This document shows positions 25,701 through 26,177 of a stretch of 26,177 bases of DNA, in pieces. The notes under the pieces were generated by a model. That model had not been told where the DNA came from. It was given only the letters and a program-made list of their open reading frames with translations, and did not search any database. The translations under genes were made by a program, and so were the position numbers. The DNA comes from JBBSDV01 sp038240335 (GTDB lineage: Bacteria; Chloroflexota; Dehalococcoidia; DSTF01; JACRBR01). The stretch spans positions 1-26,177 of the forward strand of contig JBBSDV010000016.1 of the NCBI GenBank assembly GCA_038240335.1. The letters run 5' to 3'. Position 1 is the stretch's first letter, and every line of letters begins with the position of its first letter.

Positions 25701-26177
25701 GTCGCCTATTACTCCGACGCCCCGCTGGTGCCGGGACTCCCGGACGCGGCCGCCGGGGACCGGCCTCACCTGTTCCGCACCGACTGGCGCGCGTGTCCTG
25801 CGTCCATCGTACCGACCTGGACGCCGACGCCCAGTCCAACGCCGGAGCCGACGGACACGCCCGCTCCAACCGAGACGCCGACCCCGCCTCTCACGCCGAC
25901 GCCCACGCCGACCATGACGCTCACCCCGACGTCGACGTTTACACCAACGAGTACGGCAACGGCACTGCCAACCGTGACGCCCGAATCCTTCGCGAGCAAC
26001 GAATATCAGGCCGTAGGCCCGACCTCGACCCCCACGATCCCGCCGACGCCGGCCGATACTGCAACGGCAACATCAACCGACACGCCGACGCAGACGCCGA
26101 CCAATTCGCCGACGGCGGTGCCAACCTACACGCCGACGGCGACCGCCACGGACACGCCGACACCGACGGCAACGAAC
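22701..26177 (+). CDS. Giant secreted mosaic protein, C-terminal part: metzincin protease, TSP3, DUF11, propeller, stalk (runs off window)
   Basis: This continues the previous entry in the next frame (APVDGRGGVNLLLEISDAV). The zinc site HELGHTLGLDHGG starts at 23154 and is followed by the Met-turn SVMNYGY, so it is a metzincin-type metalloprotease. TSP3-like calcium repeats follow at about 23695-23800 (DFDADGFENIDDNCP, DADGNGRGDACE). Two DUF11-type sandwiches lie at about 23815-24570 (LYNDGPGAAQNVSI, VQNNGPSRASNGVL). A TolB-like propeller at about 24625-25790 (ISDDGRFVAYLTRATNIVPG, ISRDGRYLAFVAS) is related to that of the minus-strand neighbour. A Pro/Thr stalk then reaches the window edge with no stop. 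Reading both entries together gives over 1,840 codons. It is predicted to be a surface or secreted protease; its target is unknown. Confidence 0.78.
25800..26177 (+). repeat. Low-complexity Pro/Thr-coding repeat
   Basis: Imperfect short repeats built on ACGCCGAC and similar 6-9 bp units encode TPTPTPTxTxT stalk sequence. They continue past the window end. The antisense Val/Gly-rich open frames here are a by-product of the repeat. Confidence 0.8.

Noticed and set aside
25766..25999. Minus-strand Val/Gly-rich repeat protein
   Set aside because: Antisense translation of the Pro/Thr stalk repeat, not a gene.
25800..26177. Possible CRISPR or satellite array
   Set aside because: Repeats are short, imperfect and in frame with the upstream protein; no constant repeat with unique spacers.

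Overview
The window is high-GC bacterial DNA. Several secreted proteins here end in, or contain, long Pro/Thr-rich stalks (PTPTAT-type repeats) next to TolB-like propellers and DUF11 modules. That style, with a C-terminal class III cyclase on a multidomain protein, points to an uncultured Chloroflexota (Dehalococcoidia-like) genome. This is inferred from protein style only; an actinobacterial or other deep lineage is not excluded.

Layout. (1) 1-930: 3' end of a class III nucleotide cyclase gene, then the 3' half of a type II (leucine-like) tRNA with no matching 5' half. (2) 4558 down to 1122, minus strand: an apparent four-gene operon with 25-28 bp gaps. It encodes a metallo-beta-lactamase-fold hydrolase (frameshifted), a lipoprotein of an unnamed family (frameshifted), a haloalkane dehalogenase and a DUF1330-like protein. 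(3) 4724-6985: a large type I sulfatase, divergent from that operon. (4) 6982-9005: a TetR-family regulator and, divergently, a cytoplasmic beta-propeller-like protein. (5) 9588-17689: an L-rhamnose cluster of isomerase, bifunctional aldolase/dehydrogenase, rhamnulokinase, GH78 alpha-L-rhamnosidase and an SGNH esterase, ending in a broken GH43-like gene. (6) 18195-26177: two divergent surface-protein genes. One is a propeller with a calcium-type loop in most blades, a stalk and a C-terminal membrane anchor. The other is a mosaic of beta-helix, metzincin protease, TSP3, DUF11, propeller and stalk that runs off the window.

How they work together. A palindrome of the form GTGTCA-N8-TGACAC lies between the sulfatase and the hydrolase operon, recurs upstream of the rhamnose cluster, and is present in degenerate form between tetR and the propeller gene. 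I infer that the TetR protein controls all of these units. The rhamnose genes convert a rhamnoside to L-rhamnose, then L-rhamnulose, L-rhamnulose-1-phosphate, and finally DHAP and L-lactaldehyde, which is oxidised. The substrate of the sulfatase/dehalogenase/hydrolase group is unknown.

Reading frames are intact from the sulfatase to the SGNH esterase (4724-17689). Outside this core, in the hydrolase operon and in the region after 17.7 kb, five loci are disrupted (four frameshifts or frame changes and an in-frame stop among them). Several breaks lie in short G/C runs, so sequencing or assembly error is a live alternative to real decay.
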